Shown here: positions 33,627-46,973 of the stretch, piece after piece
Numbering within the stretch: the first letter of the stretch is position 1
How the letters are laid out: each line of letters begins with the position of its first letter
Source of the DNA: Hordeum vulgare subsp. vulgare
Taxonomy: Eukaryota > Streptophyta > Magnoliopsida > Poales > Poaceae
DNA length: 64,000 nucleotides
NCBI RefSeq assembly: GCF_904849725.1
Contig: NC_058524.1
Location: 552,175,763-552,239,762, forward strand
Direction: 5' to 3'
Notes under the pieces: generated by a model
What the model was told of the DNA's origin: nothing
What the model saw: the letters and a program-made list of their open reading frames with translations, nothing else
Databases searched by the model: none
Program-made: the position numbers and the translations under genes

Positions 33627-35127
33627 TGATACGTCTCCAACGTATCTATAATTTTTATGGTTCCATGCTATTATCTTGTCAACTTTGGATGTTTTGTATG
33701 CATTTTATATCTTTTTTGGGACTAACCTATTAACTCAGTGCCAACTGCCAGTTCCTGTTTTTTCCGTGTTTTTGACCCTTTTCAGAGAAGAATATTAAAC
33801 GGACTCCAAACGGAATAAAACCTTCGGAATGATTTTTTTCGTAACAGAAGATACGCAGGGAACTTGAGAACCAAGGCAAAGGATCCCGGGGGAGGCCACA
33901 AGCCCCCTAGCCGCGGCCTAGGGGCGTGCCTACCAGGCTTGTGGGCCCCCCCGTTGCTCCTTTGCCCTACTTCTTCCGCCTATAAATTCCCTAAAAATCT
34001 GAAACCACAAGAGAGAGCCACGAAAATACTTTTCCGCCGCCGCAAGCTTCTGTCTCCGCAAGATCTCATCTGGGGACCGTTCTGGTGCCCTGCCGGAGGG
34101 GGGATTCAGACACGGAGGGCTTCTTCATCAACACCATTGCCTCTCTGATGATGTGTGAGTAGTTCACCACAGACCTTCGGGTCCATAGCTAGTAGCTAGA
34201 TGGCTTCTTCTCTCTCTTGGATCTTCAATACAAAGTTTTCCATGATCTTCATGGAGATCTATCCCATGTAATCTTCTTTTGCGATGTGTTTGTCGAGATC
34301 CGATGAATTGTGGATTTATGATCACATTATCTATGAATATTATTTGAGTTTCCTCTAATCTCTTATATGCATGATTTCGTATCCTTGTAATTCTCTTCGA
34401 GTTGTGGGTTTCATTTGGCCAACTTGATCTATAATTCTTGCAATGGGAGAAGTGCTTGGTTTTGGGTTCATACCATGTAGTGTCCTCACCCAGTGACAGA
34501 AGGGGTAGCGAGGCACGCATCGTGTTGTTGCCATCAAGGGTAAAAATATGGGGTTTATATCTATTGCATGAATTTATCCCTCTACATCATTTCATCTTGC
34601 TTAAGGCGTTACTCTGTTTGTTATGAACTCAATACACTACATGCATGCTGGATAGCGGTCGATGTGTGGAGTAATAGTAGTAGATGCAGACAGTAGCGGT
34701 CTACTTGTCTCGGACGTGATGCCTATATGTATGATCATTGCCTTAGATATCGTCATGACTTTGCGCGGTTCTATCAATTGCTCGACAGTAATTTGTTCAC
34801 CCACCTTAATACATGCTATCATGAGAGAAGCCTCTAGTGAACACTATGGCCCCCGGGTCTACTTCACATCATATTTTCAGCTCTACACTTTTACCTTGTT
34901 GCACTTTCACCTTCAGATCTCACCTTGCAATTAATCGTGAAGGGATTGACAACCCCTTTATAGCGTTGGGTGCAAGTTTGTTTGTTTTTGCGCACGTACA
35001 TTGGTGACTTGCCTTGATACTCCTACTGGATTGATACCTTGGTTCTCAAACTGAGGTAAATACTTACTCTGCTGCATCACCCTTTCCTCTTCAAGGGAAA
35101 AAATCAACGCAAGCTCAAGAGGTAGCA
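33627..35127 (+). repeat. E4 3' LTR
   Basis: 1,501 bp, tgatacgtctccaacgtatc to caagaggtagca, followed by the gtatg duplication. Near-identical to the 5' LTR. Confidence 0.93.
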
Positions 35128-35132
35128 GTATG

Positions 35133-35803
35133 TTACTTACGTGATATTCGATCGTTGGTATCTCCATACCAATTTCAATCTCGTTACCGGCAAGTCTCTT
35201 TACTCGTTCCGTAATACAAGATCCCATAACTAACTCCTTAGTCACATTGCTTGCAAGGCTTGTTGTGATGTTGTATTACCGAGTGGGCCTCGAGATACCT
35301 CTCCGTCACACGGAGTGACAAATCCCAGTCTTGATCCATGCCAACCCAACAGACACCTTTGGAGATACCTGTAGAGCACCTTTATAGTCACCCAGTAACG
35401 TTGCGACGTTCAATACACACAAGGTATTCCTCCGGTGTCCGGGAGTTGCATGATCTCGTGGTCATAGGAACACATACATTGACATGCAGAAAACAATAGC
35501 AATAAGCTGACATGATCATATGCTACGTTTATAGTTTGGGTCTTGTCCATCACATCATTCTCCTAATGATGTGATCTTGTTATCAAGTGACAACACTTGC
35601 CTATGGCCAGGAAACCTTGACCATCTTTGATCAACGAGCTAGTCAACTAGAGGCTCACTAGGGACAGTGTGTTGTCTATGTATCCACACATGTATTTGAG
35701 TTTCCAAACAATACAATTCTAGCATGGATAATAAACGATTATCATGAACAAGGAAATATAATAATAACCAATTTATTATTTCTTCTAGGGCATATTTCCA
35801 ACA
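35133..35803 (-). repeat. E1 left (3') LTR, fragment 3 of 3
   Basis: Resumes the E1 LTR (ttacttacgtgatattcgat) after the E4 duplication and ends tatttccaaca. The E1 polypurine tract follows at 35804. Confidence 0.9.
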
Positions 35804-35829
35804 GTCTCCCACTTGCACTAGAGTCAATA

Positions 35830-38800
35830 ATCTAGTTTACATCACTGTGTGGTTGTAATGAATGTAACACCCATACAGTTCTGGGGTTCAATCATGTCTT
35901 GCTTGTGAGAGAGGTTTTTAGTCAACAGATCTGAACCTTTCAGATCCGTGTGTGCTTTACAAATATCTATGTCATCCTATAGATGTTGCTACTATGCGCC
36001 ATTTGGAACTATTCCAAATGACTGCGCCACTATACGAATCCGGTTTACTACTCAGAGTTATTCGGATTAGTGTCAAAGCTTGCATCAACAGAACCCTTTA
36101 CGATGAACTCTTTACTCACCTCCATAATCGAGAAAAATTCCTTAGTCCACTAGTTACTATGGATAACTTTGACCGTTGTTCTGTGATTCAATCTGGATCA
36201 CTCTTTGTACCCCTTGACAGACTCATGGCAAAGCACACATCAGGTGCAGTACACAGCATGGCATACTTTAGAGCCTACGGCTAAGGCATGGGGGACGACC
36301 TTCGTCCTTTCTCTTTCTTCTTTCATGGTCGGGCTTTGAGCTTACTCAAATTCATACCTTACAATACAGCCAAGAACTCCTTCTTTGCTGATCTATTTTG
36401 AACTCCTTCAAAAACCTGTCAAGGCATGCATTTCATTGAAAGTTCTATTAAGCGTTTTGATCTATCTCTATAGATCTTCATGCTCAATGTTCAAGTAGCT
36501 CTATCCAGGTTTTCCTTTGAAAAACTCCTTTCAAACAACCCTTTATGCTTTCTAGAAATTCTACATTAATTCCGATCAACAATATGTCAACCACATATAC
36601 TTATCAGAAATTCAATAGTGCTCCCACTCACTTCTTTGGAAATACAAGTTTCTCATAAACCTTGTATAAACCCAAAATCTTTGATCATCTCATCAAAGCG
36701 TATATTCCAACTCTGAGATGCTTGCACCAGTCCATAGAAGGATCGCTGGAGCTTGCATACTTGTTAGCATCCTTAGGATCAACAAAACCTTCTGGTTGTA
36801 TCACATACAACCTTTCCTCAAGGAAACCGTCGAGGAAAAAATGTTTTGACATCCTATGTGCAATATTTCTTAAATAATGCAGCAACTGCTAACATAATTC
36901 CAACAGACTTTTAGCATCGCTACGAGTGAGAATGTCTCATCATAGTCAACTCTTTGAACTTGTCGGAAACATCTTTGCGACAAGTCGAGCTTTTCTTAAT
37001 GGTGACTTTTCACCATCATCGTATGTCTTTCTTTTAAAGATCCATCTGTACTTAATAATCTTACAACCATCAAGTAATTCTTCCAAAGTCTACACTTTGT
37101 TTTCATACATGGATCCTCTCTTGGATTTCATGGCCTCTAGCCATTTGTCGGAATCCGTGCCCACCATCGCTACTCCATAGCTTGTAGGTTCATTGTTGTC
37201 CAACAACATGACCTCCAAGACAGGGTACTGTACCACTCTGGAGTAGTACGTGACCTTGTTGACCTACGAGGTTTGTAGTAACTTGATCCAAAGCTTCATG
37301 ATCACTATCATCAGCTTCCACTTCAATTGGTGTAGGCGCCACAGGAACAACTTCCTGCGCCCTGCTACATATTGGTTGAAGTCACGGTTCAATAACCTCA
37401 TCAAGTTTACACCATCCTCCCACTCAATTCTTTCGAGAGAAACTTTTCCTCGAGAAAGGACCCATTTCTAGAAACAAACACTTTACTTCCAGATCTGAGA
37501 TAGGAGATGTACCCAACTGTTTTGGGTATCCTATGAAGATGCATTTATCCGCTTTGGGTTCGATCTTATCAGACTGAAACTTTTTCACATAAGCGTCATA
37601 GCCCCAAACTATTAATAAATGACAGCTTGGGTTTCTCCAAACCATAGTTCATACGTTGTCATCTCAACGGAATTGCGTGGTGCCCTATTTAAAGTGAATG
37701 TGGTTGTCTCTAATGCCTAACCCAGAACGATAGTGGTATTTCGATAAGAGACATCACAGTATGCACTATATCCAATAGTGTGCGGCTATGACGTTCGGAC
37801 ACACCATCACACTATGGTGCTCCAGGTGGTATGAGTTGTGAAACAATTTCCACATTGTCTTAACTGTGTACCAAACTCGCAACTCAGATATTCATTTCTA
37901 TGATCATATCATAGACATTTTATCCTCTTGTCACAACGATCTTTACTTTGAAATATCTTGAACTTTTCAATATTTCAAACTTTTGATTCATCAAGCAAAT
38001 ACTCCTGTATCTACTCAAATCATCGGTGAAGTAAGAACATAATGATATCCACTGTGTGCCTCAGCACTCATTGCACTGCACACATCAAAATGTATTACTT
38101 CTAACAAGTTACTTTCTTGTTCCCTCTCACTGGAAAAACGAGGCCTTCAGTCATCTTGCCCATGTGATATGATTTGCATGCCTCAAGTGATTCAAAATCA
38201 AGTGAGTCTAAATGATCCATCTGCATGGAGTTTCTTCATGCGTTTATACCAATAGGCATGGTTTGCATGTCTCAAACGTTTCAAAAATGAGTGAGTACAA
38301 AGATCCATCAGCATGGAGCTCCTTCATACATTTTATACCAATATAACTCAAGTGGCAGTGCCACAAGTAAGTGGTACTATCATTACTACTTTGTATCTTT
38401 TGGCATCAATATTATGAACATGTGTACCACTACGATCGAGATTCAATAAACCATTGAAGGTATTTATTCAAGCAAATAGAATAACCATTATTCTCTTTAA
38501 ATGAATAATCGTATCGCAATAAACACGATCTAATCATGTTCATGCTCAACGCAAGCACCAAATAACAATTATTTAGGTTTAACACTAATCTCGATGGTAG
38601 AGGGAGTGTGCGATGTTTGATCACATCAACCTTGGAAACACTTCCAACACATATTGTCACCTCGCCTTTAGCTAGTCTCCGTTTATTCTGTAGCTTTTAT
38701 TTCGAGTTACTAACACTTAGCAACCGAACCGGTATCTAATACCCTCGTGCTACTAGGAGTACTAGTAAAGTACACATCAATATCATGTATATCCAATATA

Positions 38801-39620
38801 CTTATGTCGACTTTGCCAGCCTTCTCATCTACCAAGTATCTAGGGTTCCTCTTCAGTGACCGTTCCCCTCATTACAGAAGCACTTAGTCTCGGGTTTGGG
38901 TTCAACCTTGGGTCTCTTCACTAGAGTAGCAACTGGTTTGCCGTTTCATGAAGTATCCCTTCTTGCCCTTGCCCTTCTTGAAACTAGTGGTTTTACTAAC
39001 CATCAAAAATTGATGCTCCTTTTTTATTTCTACTTTCGCGGTGTCAAACATCGCGAATAGCTCAAGGATCATCATATATATCCTTGATTTGTTATAGTTC
39101 ATCACGAAGCTCTAGTAGCTTGGTGGCAGTGACTTTGGAGAACCATCACTATCTCATCTTGAAAATTAACTCCCACTCGATTCAAGCAATTGTAGCACTC
39201 AGACAATCTTAGCACATGCTCAACAATTGATCTTTTATCCCTTACTTTGTAGAAAAAGAATCTTGTCGGAGGTCTCATACCTCTCAACAAGGGCACGAGC
39301 ATGAAATCCCAATTTCATATCTTGGAACATCTCATATGTTCTGTGACGTTTCAAAACGTCTTTGGTGCCTCAATTCTAAGCCGTTAAGCATTACGCACTG
39401 AACTATCATGTAGTCATCAAAAATGTGTATGTCAGATGTTCGCAACATCCACAGACAACGCTCGAGGTTCAGCACACCGAGCAGTGCATTAAGGACATAA
39501 GCCTTCTACGCAGCAATGAGGACAATCCTCAGTTTACGGACCCAGTCCGCATAATTGCTACTATCATCTTTCAACTAAATTTTCTCTAGGAACATATCAA
39601 AAACAATAGATCCACAGCGC
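35830..39620 (-). pseudogene. E1 Copia gag-pol, heavily decayed
   Basis: Aligns by eye with the E2 and E3 gag-pol along its length but only in short broken frames. Recognisable pieces on the minus strand are gag (EHVLRLSECYNCLN near 39230), the linker after gag (EHQFLMVSKTTSFKKGKGKK near 38980), a protease-to-integrase stretch (LNNCYLVLALSMNM near 38560), post-integrase (WGYDAYVKKFQSDKIEPKAD near 37590) and RT pieces near 36700. Part of RNase H and its flank is deleted between about 35970 and 36030. Part of the GAG-pre-integrase region is locally duplicated (catggagtttcttcatgcg at 38224 and a diverged copy near 38312). The coding capacity is gone. Confidence 0.88.
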
Positions 39621-40867
39621 AAGCTACAACATAATTTGCAAAGACCTTTTGACTATGTTCATGATAATTGAGTTTAGCTAATCATATTACTAATAACTCC
39701 CACTCAAATAGACATCCCTCCATTCATTCGAGTGTCGCATGATCCAAATTCACTAACTCAAGTCCGATCATCACGTGAGTTGAGTATAGTTTTAGTGGTG
39801 AACATCTCCATGTTGATCATATCAACTATATGATTCATGCTCGACCTTTCGGTCTCTTGTGTTCCGAGGCCATGTCTGTACATGCTAGGCTCGTCAAGTT
39901 TAACCCGAGTGTTCCGCGTGTGCAACTGTTTTGCACCCGTTGTATGTGAACGTTGAGTCTATCACACCCGATCATCACGTGGTGTCTCGAAACGACGAGC
40001 TCTCGCAACGATGCACAGTCGGGGAGAACACAATTTTATCTTGAAATTTTAGTGAGGGATCACCTTATAATGCTACCGTCGTTCTAAGCAAAATAAGGTG
40101 CATAAAAGGATTAACATCACATGCAAATCATAAGTGACATGATATGGCCATGATCTTGTGCTTCTTGATCTCCATCACCAAAGCATCGGCATGATCTTCA
40201 TCGTCACCGGCGCCACACGATGATCTCCATCATTGTGCTTCCATCGAGGTTGTCGTGCTATCTATGCTATTACTACTAAAGTTACTACCTAGCAATATAG
40301 TCAACGCACCTGCAAGCACAAACGTTAGTTTAAAGACAACCCTATGGCTCCTGCCAGTTGCCGTGGCATCAACGTGCAAGTCGATATTTAACTATTACAA
40401 CATGATCATCTCATACATCCAATATATCACATCATGTCTTTGGCCATATCATATCACTTGCATACCCTACAAAAACAAGTTAGACGTCCTCTAATTTGTT
40501 GTTGCATGTTTTACATGGCCACTATGGGTATCTAGTATGTTCGCATCTTACTTACGCAAAGCCATAACGGTGATATGCAAATTGCTATTTAACCCTCTCC
40601 AAGGATCGCCTCGGTCAAATCCGATTCAACTAAAGTTGAAGAAACAGACACCCGTCAGTCATCTTTATGCAACAAGTTGCATGTCAGTCGATGAAAATGG
40701 TCTCTCGTAAGCGTACGAGTAAGGTTGGACCGGGCCACTTCAATCCAACAATACCGCCGAATCAAGAAAAGACTAAGGAGGGCAGCAAATTGAGCATCAA
40801 TGCCCACAAACTCTTTTGTGTTCTACTCGAGATATCATCTACACATGAACCTAGCTCATGATGCCAC
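39621..40867 (-). other. E1 leader
   Basis: Untranslated leader collinear with the E3 leader (46974-48229), ending in tcatgatgccac at the 5' LTR. No gene. Confidence 0.8.
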
Positions 40868-41116
40868 TGTTGTGGAACGTCGCATGGGAAACAAAAAAAA
40901 ATCCTACGCACACGCAATACCTATCCATGGTGATGATCATCTACGAGAGGGGAGAGTGAATCTACTAGATCACTAAGCGGAAGCGTGTATAACGCGGTTG
41001 ATGCAGTGGAACATCTTCACGATCCAAATCGCAGCCCGTCCCACGATCCCATCACGATCCGTCCCACGATCCCATCACGATCCATCCCGATCTAGTGCCA
41101 AACGGACGGCACTTCC
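40868..41116 (-). repeat. E1 right (5') LTR, fragment 1 of 2
   Basis: Starts tgttgtggaacgtcgcatgg and ends with cttcc (41112-41116), the E3 target duplication. The LTR resumes at 50066. Confidence 0.9.
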
Positions 41117-42941
41117 TGTTGGGGAACGTCGCATGGGAAACAAAAAAGTTCCTACGCGCACGAAGACCTATCATGGTGATGTCCATCTACGAGAGGGGAT
41201 GAGTGATCTACGTACCCTTGTAGATCGTACAGCAGAAACGTTAGAGAACACGGTTGATGTAGTGGAACGTCCTCACGTCCCTCGATCCGCCCCGCGAACA
41301 ATCCCGCGATCAGTCCCACGATCTAGTACCGAACGGACGGCACCTCCGCGTTCAGCACACGTACAGCTCGACGATGATCTCGGCCTTCTTGATCCAGCAA
41401 GAGAGACGGAGAGGTAGAAGAGTTCTCCGGCAGCGTGACGGCGCTCCGGAGGTTGGTGATGACCTTGTCTCAGCAGGGCTCCGCTCGAGCTCCGTAGAAA
41501 CGCGATCTAGAGGAAAAACTATGGAGGTATGTGGTCGGGCAGCCGTGAGAAAGTCGTCTCAAATCAGCCCTAATTGCTCCATATATATTGGAGGAGGGAG
41601 GGGGGCCTTGCCTTGGGGTCCAAGGACCCCCCAAGGAGTCGGCCGAGCCAAGGGGGGGATGACTTCCCCCCCAAACCGAGTTGGACTTGGTTTGGTGGGA
41701 GGAGTCCCCCTCCCTTCCCACCTCCTTCCTTTTTTTTCGTTCCTCTTGATTTTTCTTCTCTTGGCGCATTGGGCACTTGTGGGCTGTCCCACCAGCCCAC
41801 TAAGGGCTGGTGTGGCTCCCCCAATGCCTATGGGCTTCCCCGGGGTGGGTTGCCCCCCCCCCCCGGTGAACTCCCGGAACCCATTCGTCATTCCCGGTAC
41901 ATTCCCGGTAACTCCGAAAACCTTCCGGTAATCAAATGAGGTCATCCTATATATCAATCTTCGTTTCCGGACCATTCCGGAAACCCTCGTGACGTCCGTG
42001 ATCTCATCCGGGACTCCGAACAACATTCGGTAACCAACCATATAACTCAAATACGCATAAAACAACGTCGAACCTTAAGTGTGCAGACCCTGCGGGTTCG
42101 AGAACTATGTAGACATGACCCGAGAGACTCCTGGGTCAATATCCAATAGCGGGACCTGGATGCCCATATTGGATCCTACATATTCTACGAAGATCTTATC
42201 GTTTGAACCTCAGTGCCAAGGATTCGTATAATCCCGTATGTCATTCCCTTTGTCCTTCGGTATGTTACTTGCGCGAGATTCGATCGTCAGTATCCGCATA
42301 CCTATTTCAGTCTCGTTTACCGGCAAGTCTATTTACTCGTTCCGTAATACAAGATCCCGCAACTTACACTAAGTTACATTGCTTGCAAGGCTTGTGTGTG
42401 ATGTTGTATTACCGAGTGGGCCCCGAGATACCTCTCCGTCACACGGAGTGACAAATCCCAGTCTTGATCCATACTAACTCAACTAACACCTTCGGAGATA
42501 CCTGTAGAGCATCTTTATAGTCACCCAGTTACGTTGCGACGTTTGATACACACAAAGCATTCCTCCGGTGTCAGTGAGTTATATGATCTCATGGTCATAG
42601 GAATAAATACTTGACACGCAGAAAACAGTAGCAACAAAATGACACGATCAACATGCTACGTCTATTAGTTTGGGTCTAGTCCATCATGTGATTCTCCCAA
42701 TGATGTGATCCAGTTATCAAGCAACAACACCTTGTTCATAATCAGAAGACACTGACTATCATCGATCAACTGGCTAGCCAACTAGAGGCATGCTAGGGAC
42801 GGTGTTTTGTCTATGTATCCACACATGTAAACGAGTCTTCATTCAATACAATTATAGCATGGATAATAAACTATTATCTTGACACAGGAATTATAACAAT
42901 AACTATACATTTATTATTGCCTCTAGGGCATAATTCCAACA
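41117..42941 (-). repeat. E3 3' LTR
   Basis: 1,825 bp, tgttggggaacgtcgcatgg to cataattccaaca. Poly-C tract near 41855. The polypurine tract follows at 42942-42956 (gtctcccacttgcac on +). Confidence 0.95.
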
Positions 42942-42956
42942 GTCTCCCACTTGCAC
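42942..42956 (-). other. E3 polypurine tract
   Basis: gtgcaagtgggagac on the minus strand, adjoining the 3' LTR; same string as in E1 and E2. Confidence 0.8.
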
Positions 42957-42993
42957 TAGAGTCAATAATCCAGCCCTCACATCACCATGTGAA

Positions 42994-45900
42994 TTACATT
43001 GTAATAAATCTAACACCCATACAGTTCTGGTGTCGATCATGTTTTGGCCGTGGAAGAGGTTTAGTCAGCGGGTCTGCTACATTCAGATCCGTGTGCACTT
43101 TGCATATATTTACGTCCTCTTCCTCGACGTAGTCGCGGATGAGGTTGAAGCGTCGTTTGATGTGTCTGGTCTTCTTGTGAAACCGTGGTTCCTTTGCTAA
43201 GGCAATGGCACCAGTGTTGTCACAGAACAAGGTTATTGGATCCAGTGCACTTGGCACCACTTCAAGATCCGTCATGAACTGCTTCATCCAGACACCCTCC
43301 TTAGCCGCCTCCGAGGCAGCCATGTACTCCGCTTCACATGTAGAATCTGCTACGACGCTTTGCTTGGAACTGCACCAGCTTACTGCACCCCCATTAAGAA
43401 TAAATACGTATCCAGTTTGCGACTTAGAGTCGTCCGGATCTATGTCAAAGCTTGCATCGACGTAACCTTTTACGGCGAGCTCTTCGTCACCTCCATACAC
43501 GAGAAACATCTCCTTAGTCCTTTTCAGGTACTTCAGGATATTCTTGACCGCTGTCCAGTGATCCACTCCTGGATTACTCTAGAACCTACCTGCCATACTT
43601 ATGGCCAGGCTAACATTCGGTCTAGTGCACAGCATCGCATACATGATAGAACCTATGGCTGAAGCATAGGGGACGGAGCGCATATGCTCTCTATCTTCCT
43701 CAGTTGCTGGGCACTGAGTCTTACTCAATCTCGTACCTTGTAAAACTGGCAAGAACCCTTTCTTGGACTGTTCCATTTTGAACCTTTTCAAAACTTTATC
43801 AAGGTATGTGCTTTGTGAAAGTCCTATCACGCGTTTTGATCTATCCCTATAGATCTTAATGCCTAGAATGTAAGCAGCTTCTCCTAGGTCCTTCATAGAG
43901 AAACTTTTATTCAAGTAACCTTTTATGCTCTCCAAAAGCTCTACGTTGTTTCCAATCAGTAATATGTCATCCACATATAATATTAGAAACGCCACAGAGC
44001 TCCCACTCACTTTCTTGTAAATACAAGATTCTCCAACCACTTGTATAAACCCAAATGCTTTGATCACCTCATCAAAACGTTTGTTCCAACTCCGAGATGC
44101 TTGCACCAGTCCATAAATGGATCGTTGGAGCTTGCACACCTTGTTAGCATTCTTAGGATCGAAAAAACCTTCGGGCTACATCATATACAACTCTTCCTTA
44201 AGGAAACCGTTAAGGAACGCAGTCTTGACATCCATCTGCCAGATTTCATAATCGAAAAATGCAGCTATTGCTAACATGATTCTGACGGACTTAAGCATCG
44301 CTACGGGTGAGAAAGTCTCATCGTAGTCAACTCCTGGAACTTGTGAAAAACCTTTTGCCACAAGTCGAGCTTTATAAACGGTCACATTACCGCCAGCGTC
44401 CGTCTTCTTCTTAAAGATCCACTTGTTCTGAATAGCCTTGCGGCCCTCGGGTAGTATCTCCAAAGTCCACACTTTGTTCTCATACATGGATCCTATCTCG
44501 GATTTCATAGCTTCTAGCCATTTGTTGGAATCTGCGCCCACCATTGCTTCTTCATAATTTGCAGGTTCATTGTTGTCCAACAACATGATTGACAAGACGG
44601 GATTACCGTACCACTCTGGAGCAGCGCGTGATCTCGTCGACCTGCGTGGTTCAACAGAAACTTGAACTGGAGTTTCATGATCAACATCATCAACTTCCTC
44701 CTCAACCGGCGTCGCAATGACAGAGGTTTCCCCTTGCCCTGCGCCACCATCCAGAGGGATGAAAGGTTCGACAACCTCGTCAAGTTCTATCTTCCTCCCA
44801 CTCAATTCTCTCGAGAGAAACTCCTTCTCGAGAAAAGCTCCGTTTTTAGCAACAAACACTTTGCCCTCGGATTTGAGATAGAAGGTGTACCCAACTGTCT
44901 CTTTTGGGTAACCTATGAAGACGCACTTTTCCGCTTTGGGTTCCAGCTTTTCAGGCTGAAGCTTTTTGACATAAGCATCACATCCCCAAACTTTAAGAAA
45001 CGACAACTTTGGCCTTTTGCCATACCACAGTTCGTATGGTGTCGTCTCAACGGATTTTGATGGTGCCCTATTTAAAGTGAATGCAGTTGTTTCTAATGCA
45101 TAACCCCAAAATGATAACGGCAAATCAGTAAGAGACATCATAGATCGCACCATTTCTAACAAAGTACGATTACGACGTTCGGACACACCATTACGCTGTG
45201 GTGTTCCAGGCGGTGTTAACTGCGAAACAATTCCACATTGTCTTAAGTGAGCACCAAACTCGAAACTCAGATATTCACCCCCACGATCAGACCGTAGGAA
45301 CTTGATCTTCTTATTATGATGATTTTCCACTTCACTCTGAAATTGCTTGAACTTTTCAAATGTTTCAGACTTGTGCTTCATCAAGTAGACATAACCATAT
45401 CTACTCAAATCGTCAGTGAAGGTGAGAAAATAACGATATCCGCCACGCGCCTCTACGCTCATTGGACCACACACATCGGTATGTATGATTTCCAACAAGT
45501 CACTCGCACACTCCATTGTTCCGGAGAACGGAGTCTTAGTCATCTTGCCCATGAGGCATGGTTCGCACGTGTCAAGTGAATCAAAGTCAAGTGACTCCAA
45601 AAGTCCATTAGCATGGAGTTCCTTCATGCGCTTTACACCAATATGACCTAAACGGCAGTGCCACAAAAATATGGTGCTATCATTGTTTACTCTAACTCTT
45701 TTGGTCTCAATGTTATGTATATGTGTATCGCTATCAAGATTCAATATGAACAATCCTCTCACATTCGGTGCATGACCATAAAAGATGTTACTCATAGAAA
45801 TAGAACAACCATTATTCTCAGACTTAAAAGAGTAACCGTCTCGCAATAAACAAGATCCAGATATAATGTTCATGCTCAAGCAGGCACTAAATAACAATGA

Positions 45901-46973
45901 TTTAAGTTCATCACTAATCCCGATGGTAGCTGAAGTGACACTGTGCCGATGGCGATTGCATCAACCTTGGAACCGTTTCCTACGCGCATCGTCACTTCGT
46001 CTTTTGCCAGCCTTCGTCTATTCCGCAGTTCCTGTTTCGAGTTGCAAATATGAGCAACAGAACCGGTATCGAATACCCAGGCACTACTACGAGAGCCGGT
46101 TAAGTACACATCAATAACATGTATATCAAATATACCTGATTTTTCTTTGCCCGCCTTCTTATCTGCCAGATACTTGGGGCAATTGCGCTTCCAGTGACCC
46201 ATACCCTTGCAATAGAAGCACTCTGTTTCAGGCTTAGGTCCAGCCTTGGGTTTCTTCGGCGGATTGGCAACAGGCTTGCCGCTCTTCTTCGAATTGCCCT
46301 TCTTGCCTTTCCCGTTTCTCTTGAAACTAGTGGTCTTGCTCACCATCAACACTTGATGCTCTTTACGGAGTTCAAACTCTGCGACTTTCAGCATCGCAAA
46401 CAACTCGCCGGGAGACTTGTTCATCCCTTGCATGTTGTAGTTCAACACAAAGCCTTTATATCTTGGCGGCAGTGATTGAAGGATTCTGTCAGTGATAGCT
46501 TCTTGCGGGAGTTCAATCCCCAGTTCAGCTAGACGGTTTGAGTACCCAGACATTTTGAGCACATGTTCACTGACAGACGAGTTTTCCTCCATCTTGCAAG
46601 CATAGAATTTATCGGAGGTCTCATACCTCTCGATCCGGGCGTTCTTCTGAAAGATAAACTCCAACTCCTGGAACATCTCAAATGCTCCATGACGCTCAAA
46701 GCGACGTTGAAGTCCCGGTTCTAAGCCATACAAGACTGCACATTGAACTATTGAGTAGTCCTCCTTACGTGCTAACCAAGCGTTCTTAACATCCTGATCA
46801 GCCGTAGCGGGTGGTTCATCTCCTAGCGCAGCATTAAGGACATAATCCTTCTTCCCAGCTTGTAAGATTAGCTTAAGATTATGAGCCCAGTCTACAAAGT
46901 TGCTTCCATCATCTTTCAACTTAGCTTTCTCTAGGAACGTATTAAAATTCAGGATGACTCTCGCGTGAGCCAT
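42994..46973 (-). pseudogene. E3 Copia gag-pol polyprotein, three lesions
   Basis: Starts at ATG 46973 (MAHARVILNFNTFLEKAKLK) and ends VRFITM at 42994, about 1,325 codons as in E2. In order: gag; CCHC knuckle (CFYCKGMGHWKRNCP); protease (FDTGSVAHICN); GAG-pre-integrase (LWHCRLGHIGVKRMKELH); integrase with HTDVCGPMS and RSDRGGEY; reverse transcriptase with MDVKTAFLNG and LYVDDILLIGNN; RNase H with FCDNTGAIALA. Lesions: a one-base deletion near 45880 (Leu-Asn codons before CYLVPA are shifted), a TAG at 44176-44178 in place of Gln, and a TAG at 43579-43581 in place of Gln. Catalytic boxes of all four enzymes are otherwise preserved. Particle formation and cDNA integration are the family role. 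Confidence 0.93.

Larger units (their letters stand above)
20374..35127 (+). mobile_element. E4: Athila-type Gypsy element without pol (Sabrina/Fatima-like)
   Basis: Plus-strand LTR element with exact duplication gtatg (20369-20373 and 35128-35132). The LTRs of 1,508 bp (20374-21881) and 1,501 bp (33627-35127) start tgatacgtctccaacgtatc and end caagaggtagca. There is a tRNA-Asp-type primer site at 21893, one gag-protease frame, about 2.8 kb of non-coding internal DNA (split by E5), and a polypurine tract. No reverse transcriptase, RNase H or integrase of its own orientation is present, so it looks non-autonomous. The family name is by recollection of the LTR start and is uncertain. It is inserted in the E1 left LTR. 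Confidence 0.93.

Noticed and set aside
41374..42065. Several ORFs of 80-190 codons on both strands in Copia LTRs (also at 48487-49184, 18580-19118, 12350-12953)
   Set aside because: They recur at the same place in each LTR copy, overlap on opposite strands and follow GC-rich and poly-C composition. They are LTR noise.
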